Shown: positions 46,883 to 57,608 of the stretch, one piece after another
Numbering within the stretch: the stretch's first letter is position 1
Layout of the letters: each line of letters begins with the position of its first letter
Assembly: GCA_014058105.1 (NCBI GenBank)
Contig: JACGCM010000779.1
Span: 2,542,001-2,606,000, forward strand
From: Kingdonia uniflora
Lineage: Eukaryota > Streptophyta > Magnoliopsida > Ranunculales > Circaeasteraceae
Reading direction: 5' to 3'
Length of the DNA: 64,000 bases
The notes under the pieces: generated by a model
Databases searched by the model: none
The model's input: only the letters and a program-made list of their open reading frames with translations
What the model was told of the DNA's origin: nothing
Position numbers and translations under genes: made by a program

Positions 46883-47620
46883 TTAATTCTCCGATTCTAG
46901 GTTGGATGTTATGATGGCAGAAAGAGTCTCATTAGGACCTAGATACACATATTTAAAAATTTTAGAGAAAGGCTTAAGCTCTAACTTAACGAGTGCTTCC
47001 TCCACTTCTAGAACATGATCTTTTACTTTCAGCATTTCAACATTATCATTATTATCCAAAATGGGAACATAATCTAACAAGGCTTTGACCTCATTCATGA
47101 GGACATCCACGTCTAAATCCTCTCCAAAATGTGCATGATAAGCTTCTAATGTATCTCTAACTGTGAAACATACTATTTATAACAGTATCAAGCATATTGT
47201 ATTCATCGGGTTCATCTTCAAATGGAGCATGAGTTACATTGAAGATATTCAAGTCAATAGTCTTATTCCCATAAGTTAACTTCATAGCTCAACTCCAACA
47301 GTTTATCAACGCATTAACGATAGCCAATAAAGGTCGGCCAAGGATCACTGGTATCTCACTATTTAGGTCTTTTACCAGATTTATGTCAAGGACCACAAAG
47401 TCCACATGATAGAAAAAATATCAACCTGGATAAGTGCATGCATTACAACTCCCCTTGGAATTTAAATTGATCGATCGACTAGTTGTAAGCTTATGTGTGT
47501 CAATTTTAGCCCTTCTAGACCTAACTGTTCATATACTGAATAAGGGATCAAGTTGATACTAGTGCCTAAATCAAATAAGGCTTTCCCTATATGATTTGTC
47601 CCTATGAAGCAAGAAATTAT
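46883..47620 (-). pseudogene. E5 protease and linker
   Basis: DLGTSINLIPYSVYEQLGL (about 47580-47520) is the Athila-type protease active site (D-L-G-x-S), followed by LQLVDRSI, then VPVILGRPLLAI-like text near 47345. An open frame (47110-46883) continues as the PR-RT linker. It would process the polyprotein. Confidence 0.7.
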
Positions 47621-47626
47621 TGGCAT

Positions 47627-48106
47627 TCATAGATCTTTATATTTCAAGGGTGTTTTATTCAAGATTATAGAGTTAAGCTGAGCATCCAATTCAATAACAT
47701 TTTCATTGTCATAGAGCCTTCGTGGAAACATATATACGTTTCTTAAACATATAGAGGTTCTTAAGATGTTTTGCATAGGAAGGAATCTGTCGTAACGCAT
47801 CAAGGAAAGGAATAATGATCTTAAGATTCTTGAACATCTCCTTAACCTCTTCATCGGTAATACTCTTCTTATTGATTGTAAGCCGCTGGGGAAAAGGTGC
47901 CCTAGGAACTCAAGGCGGATCATTTTCGATAATCTTCTCGATTGGCAAGACCTGGTGGTCTCTTCCTCGACAAAAGGGTTTTCTTCAGTCATGGGTTTTC
48001 CACCTTCAACAACTTTCTCAATACTAGGATTAGGACTTTCACATAGTTTGTCCTCATACATCCTAACTTTGTTATCTACAATCTTTCCACTTCTAAAAGC
48101 AAACAC
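47627..48106 (-). pseudogene. E5 gag-pol linker
   Basis: An open frame of 159 residues begins FAFRSGKIVDNK, which corresponds to the A-F/T-T-L-R-S-G-R block that follows gag in Athila elements, and ends LNSIILNKTPLKYKDL, which precedes the protease. A frameshift lies inside (after about 47940). Confidence 0.65.
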
Positions 48107-48529
48107 CGCATTCGCATGATCGTGGTGTGAACTCTTTGTTTGATCCTTCGGATTGGGTTAGGTCTGACTTAAAATTGTACATTTGTCTCTAGTACTTAAC
48201 CCAGATGTCAGTTGAGCAATTGATGTTTCTATTCGAGTCATGGATTGTTGATTCATTTGCATGAATTGTTGCACCAACTGGTTATTGGATTGCAATAGGG
48301 CTTGGATGCCTTCATCTTAAATTGGTTTTCTATTCTGAGGAAGAACATAAGGATTATTTTACTGAAAAGGTTGGTGATTGGGATGAAAGGTTCCACCACC
48401 TAAATTTTGATTGGAATTACTCCCTTGGTAATATGGTCTACCAGAATAGATATTCAAATTATTTATCCTTCAAAGCATCCCTTAATGGTATGACTGGTTA
48501 AAAGGAAAAGAGGAAGACTTTTGAAGAAA

Positions 48530-49169
48530 CATATTAACTTAATCCATCTTAGTTTCCCTAATTTTGTGAATCAAAGGGCAATCCTGAGTATAGTGTCAAA
48601 TATCATCACACGCAGCACATGCTGGCATATCGGCACGAAAAATTGGTGCTTTAGTAGACATTATGTTTCCCCTTATTTCTAATAACTCTATCTTACATAT
48701 GATGGTCGTCAACGTAGCTTCTAAATTGGAGTTATATCTAACTCACAAGGTATTGCCCCCCTTTTCTTGAATATCAGTTTCTCTCATGGTTTCCCAGGTT
48801 TGTAATTTTTTAGCCATCTCTTCTAAAAAGTCTAGGCCCTTTACATCATACTTATTAGTAAATTTCCCTAAGCAAAAGGATTTCACAGTTTTCTTGGTTT
48901 TGATATCTAATCCATTATAAAGATTTCTAGTTAGGACCCATGATTCGATGTTGTGATAAGAACACTCATGGATTACTCCCTTATATCTCTCAATATAATC
49001 CTGTAAGCTCTCTCCATGAAGTTGGGTAATCCTAAGAATGGCCCTACGTATGGAGGGTCTCTATTTTCTCAAGAAAGAAAAACATTTTGTAAAAGGCTTT
49101 TGTTTTCACCTCAAAACTTGTGATTAATTTTGGTCGTAGAGCTTGAAGCCATCTTTATAGGTGTGGTCT
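48530..49169 (-). pseudogene. E5 gag, C-terminal part
   Basis: RWLQALRPKLITSFE (49150), QLHGESLQDYIERYKGVIHE (about 49020), LEEMAKKLQTWETMRE (about 48815) and a degenerate nucleocapsid CAACDDIxHYTQDC (about 48600) are in Athila gag order. The left part of the interrupted gag resumes right at the end of the hAT-like insertion. Confidence 0.75.
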
Positions 49170-49398
49170 TATACGAGTAAGGATGGCAATTTGCCCAGCC
49201 CTGTTTAGAGAGGATTTGGGATGACTATATCAGGTATGGGGGCGGGTCTGGGCCAAGTTTGGTTAAATCCGTCGGGGATTGGGGCGAATTTGAGACTGAG
49301 CTTGGTTAAATTCGTTATCCGCCCTGCCCTGCCCTATATAATACTTTTACTTTAATACCCCTGTATATATATTAGAATTAAGAAATGAAAACCCTAAT

Positions 49399-49400
<2 letters not shown>

Positions 49401-49436
<36 letters not shown>

Positions 49437-49440
49437 CTCT
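49401..49440. repeat. (CAACTCT)n short tandem repeat
   Basis: CAACTCT is repeated about five times in the probable captured 5' untranslated leader, just upstream of the coatomer fragment. Confidence 0.85.
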
Positions 49441-49697
49441 CAGCTCTGAAACCTATCTCTCCCTAAACCAAACCCGAGTACCCAACAATTCTTCAGATGC
49501 AATTCAAAATCAAAGAATTAGAAAAATCAATGAATTTGAGAAATTAAAGAATTATTTCTTGGTTACTCCCATCCCACTATATACAAAGAAAAAACACACC
49601 AACATTTTCGAGCTTTGTTTCTCCGATTTCATACCAAAATCCCAAATTCTCGTCTCCTTATCAAAACAAGTCAGTTTCTCTTGATTTCTTAATCGAA

Positions 49698-49958
49698 ATG
49701 GTAAGATTTCATTGCCAGATCTGGTGAAATTATGCTTTAATTTGAATCGAATTTTGATATGTTTTTCTCTAAATTGTTGCATGTTGTGATGATGAAATAA
49801 CCTCTGAGACTTGAAATCAAGGTATTTGGATCTTAATCTCTTTGAATTGTTGTAATGTGATTGATTGGTAACCCTTTTGTTTTGATTTGGATCAGAGGAA
49901 ACTTGCTCAAAGATCTGAAAGAGTGAAATCTGTGGATCTTCACCCGACGGAGCCATGG
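49698..49958 (+). pseudogene. captured coatomer subunit beta-prime 5' exons
   Basis: The exon at 49896-49958 encodes RKLAQRSERVKSVDLHPTEP followed by Trp, the near-invariant N-terminal WD40 start of the COPI coat subunit beta-prime (COPB2/SEC27). It is preceded by an intron-like stretch with donor ATG|GTAAGA (49698-49701) and acceptor GGATCAG (49895), and followed by a donor ATG|GTATTT. The usual residues between the first Met and RKLA are missing. The upstream stretch 49330-49690 looks like its leader (ACCCTAATTC, CTCTCC-rich). In the cell the parent protein coats Golgi-ER vesicles; this copy is only a fragment. Confidence 0.85.
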
Positions 49959-50035
49959 TATTTTTACTTGATTAGATCACATTAGAAGAGTAAATGTGTT
50001 GTCACTTGTTATGTGTAATTTGTGCTCAACTTTGT

Positions 50036-50420
50036 TTGGGGCAAGATCCTTACGAGTCTTTATTCAGTGAGTTCCAAGACATATTTGATGTTGATCATTT
50101 CATTACATCCTTGAGAGATCAAGTACGGATATTGAAAGAGTTGTCACCAAGGCTCAAGAGAAGAGTTGAGCTCGGAATGTTCTATTCAATGCCACCCATT
50201 AGTTGGTCAGATATTTCTTACTACCTTCATCAGGTTCATTTCCTACTACTGCTTGGAATGCTTTCATTTTATTTCTCCACTCACCCATTCTTAAATGACT
50301 TCTGAATTGTTTTGCAATCAGATTATTCCTTTGATACAAAAGTTTAAGATCGTTCATTTGAATAAAACTGATGCCCGACTCGCTAATAATGGGTCCTGAC
50401 AAATACTTACGGTAGGATTA
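50036..50420 (+). pseudogene. captured O-fucosyltransferase family exons
   Basis: Exon a (about 50045-50233) encodes [40 protein letters not shown] and [14 protein letters not shown]. Intron 50234-50321 has GT...CAG ends. Exon b (50322-50391) gives [20 protein letters not shown] then ANNG. Joining over 50392-50415 continues as LPDIK, so an intron there has shrunk to about 24 bp. The text matches plant GDP-fucose protein O-fucosyltransferase-family proteins, which act in the Golgi. Only a small internal part of the gene is present. Confidence 0.82.
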
Positions 50421-51052
50421 CCTGATATTAAAGTATTGTTACCAATGACTTTAATATACTCATTAAGTGCCTATTTTAGAGTTTCTATTTCTTTAGTCTC
50501 TTTGATACATCTGAACTCCCAGCTAATTTGGCTTCCGCTGAAAGTCTACTCTCTCCTGAAGTTTGTTAATGTAAGATTACTTTGTTTGGTGGTTGTACAT
50601 AAAAGCAATATAGATGCTAATATAGATCTGTGTAGAAGCCAGCTCACCAACTTGATCTTCTTACTTTCATGTTCACTTGGCTCTGAAGTTTGAAGTATCC
50701 AATATCTATCAATGTATAGTCTAAAGAAGGGATCTTTTTGGACTGTAATTATGTGCTGACGTTGTATACTGCATAGTTGCTGTTAAACGTTCTAGATAGC
50801 AAGATATTGGCTTTGTATTTGAGTTGTAATATGCTGAGTTTGCGTATTCTAGATAGCAAGAAATGGTACCTCTAGTGGAGTTTTTGTTATTATCAATGTT
50901 CTAGTTACTTTTGAGTCAATAGAAATGTTATAGGGGGAATAGAACATGCTACTTAGGATTTTTTGGTGTTGCTATTTGTTGGTCAAAATTCAGTAGAAAT
51001 GCTAGATGAAGTTGTGATCAGACTAAAAATATCTGCTTCCTGTGTCCTGCAG

Positions 51053-51239
51053 CATAATAATAACCGCATTTGTGGGGATGGCGATAGCGTTTGGTTGCTT
51101 CTCAGCAGCAGCCATGTTGGCAAAGCGTCGGGAATACCTTTACTTGGGAGACCTGCTTTCATCTGGGTTCTCCATCCTCTTTTGGTTGTACTTCGCTTCC
51201 TCCATTTTTGGAGGATCTGCTGCTACGTTCAAGTTTGAG
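51053..51239 (+). pseudogene. captured Bax inhibitor-1 exon
   Basis: The acceptor TCCTGCAG (51052) and donor GAG|GTGAGG (51240) bound an open exon encoding ITAFVGMAIAFGCFSAAAML, AKRREYLYLGDLLSSGFSIL and ASSIFGGSAATFKFE. This is the hallmark central exon of plant Bax inhibitor-1 (LIFEGUARD/TMBIM6 family), an ER membrane cell-death suppressor; the helices are hydrophobic as expected. The following exons are absent. Differences from the usual family text (GGLL to GDLL) fit neutral drift. Confidence 0.9.
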
Positions 51240-51976
51240 GTGAGGGTGGCAGAAGTGATATGCAGTATAGTGATAATCCATATCAAGGCTACTTTCGCTA
51301 CTACGAGTTATGGCTGCAGACCAGATTTCGGAGGTAAGTACATATCCTACTATTTGTAGATTGTACTACTTGACGAACATTCATTTTTATTTGTCTGATT
51401 TAACCAGGAAATATTTGTTTCCTTTGTCCAGAAATTTTTGATAGTGTCTGTGAGAGTTGGGGCCATGTAGACGTGGGTGTGATTGTTTGCGGTCCTCAAA
51501 GCATTGAATCAAGTGTTTGCTAAAGAGTTCAGGTCAAAGAACATAAGGGGTGGAAAGAATGAGGCTTATTTTTACTTCAACTGCCATAGTTTTGATTTGT
51601 AAATTAATGCCCAGATTGAGTCCATCCAATATCCATATATGAATGTAAGCAATAGTTGAGTTTACATAGATAGAAATTTACAAGGTTGAAGTAAAATGTC
51701 ATTGACAGTCTGTAATGAATAGTTAAAGGAATAAAGCTTTGGCTGCCATAGTTTTGTACAATGTACATAACCATTCATTTCTTCTTATTTTCTTCTTCCT
51801 TCTTTTTGAATTCTGAATTATGCTTTCTAAATGTTTTTTTGCAAGGTGGGGTGGATTCGGGGATCCCCGTTTAACTTAAAAGGGTATTGGGACGGGAATG
51901 GGGGGTTGAAGCCTAAGTGGGGATGGGATTAGCTCCCCCACCCCAAATCCGTCTCATTGCCATCTCTACATAGAGT

Positions 51977-52360
51977 TTCATGGCCTCCATATGAGCCATT
52001 TACTCTCATATGAGCCCATCACCCTCATATGAGCATCTTGCTCTCATATGATCCTTTTGCTCTCATATGTGCCCTTAGTCTCATATGAGCACCTCGCTCT
52101 TAGACGAGCCTCTTGCTCTTATATGAGCCCTTAGTCTCATATAAGCACCTTGATCTCATATGAGCCCATCACTCTTATATAACACATTTGCTCTCATATG
52201 AGCCCCATACTCTCACATGAATACTTCTCTCATATGAGCCCCTTGTTTATGTGCCCTTTGCTCTCATATGAGCCCTTTACTCTTATATGAACGTCTTGCT
52301 CTTATATGAGCCCTTTGCTCTTTTATGAGCCTCATGCTCGTATACAAGCCACTAGTCACT
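51977..52360. repeat. minisatellite with CTCATATGAG palindrome cores
   Basis: About 18 degenerate units of roughly 20 bp follow the pattern TTTGCTCTCATATGAGCCC. The centre CTCATATGAG is a perfect 10-bp palindrome in many units. Variants include CTTATATGAG and CTCATATAAG. The array lies inside the interrupted E5 gag. Confidence 0.88.
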
Positions 52361-52610
52361 TTGTGTTTGTCCGCGTGGAGGGGTATTGGTAGGAACCCTT
52401 TAAGAGCAGTTTGGTCATATCCTAGGTTGTGTGAGACTAACACTAGATAATGGCCACCCTAGAGGAGATCATTTTTTCCAAATTCTCCTCTTTCGTCTGC
52501 TAAACCCCAGTAGCTCTAGAGGAAGAGGGAGAAGAGACCTAGAGAGAGTTGAGTGGTGCCCTCCTCTGGTGAGACGTGTCATGCCCCAAGCAATATTTCA
52601 CGTATTGCTG
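52361..52610. other. insert between gag halves, no gene seen
   Basis: Sequence between the minisatellite and the E5 gag start does not match gag coding text and holds no recognised ORF. Together with the minisatellite it forms an extra block inside gag. Confidence 0.4.
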
Positions 52611-52844
52611 TCCCCTTGAGAAATCTAGGAGAATACACCTATACTTTTGGATGAACATTATGTCATCAAAATCCCTAACATGAAGATATGGGTTCTCATC
52701 GTCTCTTTCTGAAAATTTTGGCAATGAATTAATGAGCGCATTCCTAAGTTTAAATTGGCTAGTGGTACGAGGTAAAATAATATACGAGGCACAATTTGTC
52801 ATTTTTGAGAACATATGATCCTTAAGTGGATTCGCATAGGTCAC
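52611..52844 (-). pseudogene. E5 gag, N-terminal part
   Basis: The frame from 52844 reads MTYANPLKDHMFSKM, then FKLRNALINSLPKFSERDDE, NPYLHVRDFDDIMFIQ. This is the Athila gag start (N-P-L-x-D and the L-P-x-F-x(5,8)-E-N/D-P-Y block). Coding similarity ends near 52620, where the extra block begins, and resumes at 49169. Confidence 0.75.
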
Positions 52845-54211
52845 TAGCCATTCTCATTATCATTGGCATCTCCTATCTCAATTAATTAGGGTAGAAATCT
52901 AAGCAAAGTGAGTGAAGAATTGGACTCGGATTGAGTCCTAATGGAGAGACGGGGAAAGCAAAAAGTTTCTAACTCACCTTCAGCATGGAAGAGTTCTCTA
53001 CATGTAAGATTTGTACGATCTTTCATATCAATGGAGATTGGAATCTCCAGTTGGGCTGACACTCCTACCTCGAAGTGGATTAAAATATCTATCAAATCAG
53101 ATTCTCGAGGCCTCTCAAAATGACACTTAGGCACTCAAAACTATTCTTTCATACACTAATAGATGTGCACACTATGACGATCATACAAGAATGAGGTGCG
53201 CAAAAATAAACACAACAACCTTTTAAGATGAGCCTTAATTAAGGTTAAGTTGTGAACACAGTCTCACAGTTCGGTTGCCCCTATAGATCGATTTGCACGT
53301 TGAGTTGTGTATAATCACTTTAGCAATAACTTGCATGCAATTCTAGTCACCTAGAAGCACCTATACTGGAAGGTGGGCCAAATCACTTATAATCACTTTT
53401 CCACACTAGTTATGCTAGGGAACGTACATCCTCCAAACAAGCGTTGCCACTATTAAGGGTCATAATGAGCGCGATCCTAATGCTCCCAGTCCAAGCTCTA
53501 TAAGCATATTTTTCTATATATCTATTTTATGGTTTAATCTTGATTTCTTATAAATCAAAGTCTTGTTCCAAAAAATATTAAACAGAGTCGTAACCTCCCG
53601 CGGTCCTAGTGTGTGGTGCAACACATCGGTGATGAAATCTCATTCTTTGTTAGCCCTTTTGCTAATGTTAAATTTTAAATTGAACAAACATCAGACACAT
53701 GAACAAACATTTACCGCTTCGCATGAGGGTGCTGTAGGAGAGTGTACCTACGGGGCGGCCTTTGTAGAGGCTCGTTGTTTACCCCGGTAAAACCATTGAA
53801 ATGGCAGACCTGGGCTTTTTGGCTCAAGTAGGCATTGTAGATAGGTCATTCCTGGATGTGGGTTCCAATATAACCCTTGTACGAAAAGTTACATTATCCT
53901 CACTTTAATGACACACATAAAACTTAAAAGTACAAGATGTTCCTCACTACAAGCCACTCAAAGAGGAGAGACAAGATAAGTACTACTCTAATTTTTATTT
54001 ATTTTTATAATATTCCTAATGTATATCGTCAACCAAATTATAAGAGGAACTGATAAACAAAGTTGCACAAAACTTCATGACCTTTTCTTTTGGTTTGGCT
54101 ACCAACACTTCAGTCTTTGACTTCAACACTAAAGTTGTTAATACCTTGGTGATATAAGTTCCACATATACAAATTTAAACCATGGGGTGGTGCATTTATG
54201 ATATTGCCAAC
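52845..54211. other. probable E5 5' leader, no gene recognised
   Basis: Short open stretches in both directions (for example 53563-53790) have no family signal. The region ends at the target-site duplication of E4. Confidence 0.4.
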
Positions 54212-54216
54212 TTAAA
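54212..54216. other. left target-site duplication of E4 (TTAAA)
   Basis: TTAAA is found here and at 59877-59881, directly outside the two E4 LTRs. Confidence 0.85.
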
Positions 54217-54773
54217 TAATCCACAATCCGATTGAGAAGCTTTAATTAGTAAAAAGAACGAAGAATACTAATTAGATTTGGAAAAATAGAGATTCGATTA
54301 CTTAAACTTGAAGTAATTATAATAAAAACTTTCAAACCCTAGGCTTCTCTCAGAAATCCCTTTAGATTTAACATAACCTAAAAAATAACCTAAGTTCCTT
54401 TTATATACTAGGGAACTCAAAATTATAAAATAGAACGCATCTCGAGGCAAAACAATGTCTAAGAATCAAAATACTACTAGAGTCGTTCGAACGAACCAGG
54501 TAGTCGTTCGAACGACTTTATGACTAATTGGTCTAAACCCTAAAAAAGTTGTCTGGTAGTTCTAACGAAACCCAACTCGTTCGAACGAAATATGGCTCAG
54601 GGCCAAAATTCTAGAGGACATGACAACTCGTTCGAACAACACACAACTTCGCTCGAGCGAAATATGGCTCTGGGCCAAAATTCTAGAGGACATGACAACT
54701 TGTTTGAACGGCACTCAACTTCGTTCGAACGACTTTGATAAATCTTCAAATAAATCTAGATCCTCCTGGATAA
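54217..54773 (-). repeat. E4 3' LTR (557 bp)
   Basis: It starts TAATCCACAATCCG and ends TCCTGGATAA; a polypurine tract (AAAGGGGGGAGCCA, minus) follows at about 54774-54787. It is 93 bp longer than its partner: a 72-bp tandem unit (starts 54586 and 54658) and a 21-bp repeat of TCGTTCGAACGA text (about 54484-54515) are single in the right LTR. Confidence 0.93.
54586..54729. repeat. 72-bp tandem duplication inside E4 3' LTR
   Basis: CGAAATATGGCTC begins at 54586 and again at 54658, followed both times by GGGCCAAAATTCTAGAGGAC and ATGACAACT. The right LTR has one copy (about 59762). Confidence 0.9.
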
Positions 54774-54859
54774 TGGCTCCCCCCTTTAGGAGCCTTGAGC
54801 TCCTGCTCAAGCTAGAACTGGAGATGTGAGAACGCGACGATGCCCATTTCCCTACTGTA

Positions 54860-55900
54860 CTACTTCGACTTACTCGGTAGCAGACCCTTCTTCCTAACTC
54901 GGAACAAATCAATAGCACCCCGTCTTGTAGTATGAACCTTCCGCTCTATAATACCATCCTCCGGCAACGGATCTTCTCTTTCCATCCATAAGTCATCAAC
55001 TGATGGTAGGTGAGTACCGATTGCAAAGTCTTCATCCAAAAGAGACGGCTCAAACAACTTCAAATGTTTGGCATTAATCACCGAATACATCTTCATGAAA
55101 GGTGGAAAATCCAACTGGAATGTATTGTCACTAATCTCCTTGAGTATAAAAAATGGACCATAACATAGAGGTTTGAGCTTCTTACCTTCCCCCTTAAATC
55201 GTTCCTTACCCAAATGTAACCAAACGAGTCGCCCTCAAGAAAAGTACACTTAACCCTATGCTTGTCGTAGCGAGCCTTATACTTTGCTTGAGTCTTCTTC
55301 AACTGAGCTCTAACCACCTTATGAACCTTACTGATCTTCTCAATGAAACGCTGAGCTTTAACCTGCTCCTCTTCCTCCTTCCCTAACACTATCTTGTCGC
55401 CAAGATTAAACGCCAAATAAAAAGGGCTTTGCGGCAACTACCCCAAACAAACTTCAAAAGGAGACTTCAACGTGGAACCATGAATAACCCAGTTAAACGC
55501 AAACTGAAGATATGGTATACTCTTATCCCAAGTCTTAGGATGCTTAGAATAGAATCCCCGTAATAAATGTACCAAAGTGAGGTTAACGACCTCTGTTTAC
55601 CTGTCTGTCTGCGGATGAAAAACGGTACTTCTCTTCAACATAGTGTCCATCATCCCCCATAACGATCTCCAGAAATACCTCAAAAAGCGGCTATCCCTAT
55701 CAGAAATAATAGAAGAAGGGAGCCCGAAATACCTCCAGACGTCTTTGAAAAACACTCGCGCTGCTCCTTCCCTTGTGACCATCTTCTGGCATGAAATAAG
55801 AACAATCATCTTGCTGAATCGATCTACCACCACAAAAAAAAGTCATTCTTACACCTGGTCATGGGTAAACCACCCATAAAATCCATCAAAATACTCTCCA
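54860..55900 (-). pseudogene. E4 pol: integrase with chromodomain-like tail
   Basis: The core: ILMDFMGGLP (first Asp, about 55880), VVDRFSKMIVLISCQKMVT, ISDRDSRFLRYFW (second Asp, about 55700), HPQTDR, stop, TEVVNL (Glu, about 55590). A frameshift lies near 55440. The C-terminal part (55213-54860) reads GPFFILKEISDNTFQLDFP, VINAKHLKLF, then a chromodomain-like DGIIERKVHTTRRGAIDLFR and GLLPSKSK. Chromodomains of such elements steer insertion into heterochromatin. The final Trp-containing helix is degraded. Confidence 0.85.
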
Positions 55901-56101
55901 AAGGTCAACTAGGAACTGGCAATGGTAAACATTGTCCTATCTTCCTATTGGAAGATTTCGATGTGTTGCATAACACGCAACCACGAACCACACGAGCAAC
56001 ATCCACCTGCATCTTCAACCAATAGACATAACGCCGCATATTCAAAAGAGTTTCTCAACCCCGAAATGACCTGCCACCCAAGAACAATGTACCTCTCGAA
56101 T

Positions 56102-56752
56102 CTACTGTAAACGGTCTCCACCCTCAGGAATACATAGTAGACTGCCCTTATAAATCAAACCATCCTTCAGAACATACTCGCACGTATTTCCCTGCAACAA
56201 CTTTTCATGAATCAAACTGAGCTCCTTGTCATCCCCTGAAACGTACTCAGAAGGAACAATCGGCTGGATCTGCAAATCTACCAACAAAGTAGAAATAGTT
56301 GACAATGGGGGTTGAGATAACATATCAGCCATCTTGTTATCCACTTCTTTCTTATACTTGATCAATAAGGTAAACTGTTGAAGGTACGTCATCCACTTAA
56401 TATAGCGAGCTTGCTGAAGCTTGGATTGCGTAGATAAGAATTGTAGCGGTTTGTTATCAGAATGTATCACCACCTCCTTTCCTAATAAGTAACTTTGCCA
56501 ATGCTTAACTGATTGATATAGCGTGTTGAACTCCTTATCGTAGGTAGAATAGTTACATACTACTCCTGTAAACATCTCAGAATGGTAATCAGCCGGCTTC
56601 CCATCTTGTAAAAGGATTGCCCCTAATGCATAGTCTGACGTATCTATCTCGACCTCAAAAGGCCACTGCAAATTAGGGAATGCTAACACTGGTGCATCCG
56701 TAATCTTCTGCTTCAGTAACAGAAAAGTGACCTCATGGTGCTCTTCCCACAT
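56102..56752 (-). pseudogene. E4 pol: RNase H and integrase zinc start
   Basis: A 216-residue open frame carries EEHHEVTFLLLKQKITDAPV, FEVEIDTSDYALGAILLQDG (Asp of the RNase H centre), YDKEFNTLYQSVKHWQSYLL, VVIHSDNKPLQFLSTQSKLQ and KMADMLSQP. The tail (GLIYKGSLLCIPEGGDRLQ) leads into the integrase zinc region. It removes RNA from the RNA-DNA hybrid during reverse transcription. Confidence 0.9.
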
Positions 56753-56759
56753 AAACTGT

Positions 56760-57608
56760 ACCCCAATCTTTGGGAAAATGCCAAATAAATTTCTATAAGT
56801 ACTGACAAGAACCCATAAAATTCCTCACTTCCTTCACTGTGCGGGGTCGAGGCCAATTTCTAATGGCCGAGACCTTCTTTGGATCGACCTTAAGCTCGCC
56901 ACCACCAAGCAGAAAACCCAAATAGACTAGCTCCCATTTCCCAAACTTAAACTTCTTCCCGTTTCAAAAAAGTTGTTGCGATCTTAACACGCCCAACACT
57001 TTGCGTAAATGCCCAAGATGCTCCTTCCATGTACGACTATATATCAAGATATCATCCAAATATACAAGCTCAAAATCATTAATAAACGCACGAAGTACCT
57101 CATTCATTAGCCACATAAACATCGTCGGAGCATTGCATAACCCAAAAGGCATCACTAACCACTCAAATAAGCCCTGTTTGGTTTTGAACGCTGTCTTCTA
57201 AGTATCATCCTCCCATATTCAAACTTGATGGTAACCCGACTTAAGATCTAACTTTGTGAAAAATTGAGCTATATGCAACTCATCTAAAAGCTCGTCAATC
57301 TGTGGATGCTGATAACGATTCTTCACCGTGATCATGTTAAACGCCTGATAATCCACACACATCCTCCACAACCCATCCTTCTTCGGCACCAATAACACCG
57401 GCGAACCACAAGGTGAGCAACTTGGATAAATAAATCCTTATTTCAAGAGTTCATGTACCTATTTCTTGATCTCATCAGACTCTGTAACAGAAGTCCGATA
57501 TAGCCTAATATTGGGTAGTGGCTCACCATTCACCAAGGTGATATCATGCTCCACATCCCTCTTACGTGGCATCCCCTCTATGCCCAAAAACAAGTCTTCA
57601 TACTCCTC
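56760..57608 (-). pseudogene. E4 pol: reverse transcriptase
   Basis: RT blocks in order on the minus strand: SCSPCGSPVLLVPKKDGLWR, MCVDYQAFNMITVKNRYQHP (about 57345), FTKLDLKSGYHQV, MPFGLCNAPTMFMWLMNEVL (57155-57095), and intact catalytic YLDDILIYSRTW (about 57060). A stop (57469-57471 region) and frameshifts at about 57200 and 56960 break it. Confidence 0.87.

Larger units (their letters stand above)
49178..51968 (+). mobile_element. hAT-like non-autonomous transposon carrying fragments of three host genes
   Basis: Ends TAAGGATGGCAAT (49178-49190) and, inverted, TAGAGATGGCAAT (51956-51968) match at 11 of 13 positions and fit the hAT terminal pattern. Flanks TATACGAG and CATA-GAG(T) look like an 8-bp target-site duplication with one base lost. 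Both subterminal regions are G-rich (GGGCGGGTCTGGG; GGATTTGGGGTGGGGG). Inside, all in plus orientation, are coatomer beta-prime, O-fucosyltransferase and Bax inhibitor-1 exons. No transposase. It interrupts the E5 gag. A Helitron origin was considered, but the inverted ends favour a TIR element. Confidence 0.7.
43306..52844 (-). mobile_element. E5: Athila-like Ty3/gypsy element, decayed, host of nested insertions
   Basis: Minus-strand gag (52844 down to about 48530, interrupted), protease (about 47590), RT (46277-46873), and integrase (44610-45450) have Athila-type motifs: DLGTSINLIP, GISSFMCMHKIKL, FMDDLSLFGDSF. Its 3' polypurine tract and LTR are probably at 30352-17901. LTR copy 60643-61448 may be its 5' LTR, but no primer site was found beside that copy. 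Many stops; dead. Confidence 0.75.

Noticed and set aside
49552..49956. 134-residue minus-strand frame starting MAPSGEDPQ
   Set aside because: Complement of the coatomer beta-prime fragment and its intron; the plus strand gives a clear family match.
50963..51238. 91-residue frame overlapping the Bax inhibitor-1 exon
   Set aside because: Another frame of the same exon; the Bax inhibitor-1 reading has a strong match and splice signals.
49178..51968. Helitron as the gene-capturing vehicle
   Set aside because: Helitrons often capture several genes, but they lack inverted ends and TSDs. Here 13-bp inverted ends and a likely TSD are visible. Kept as an alternative only.
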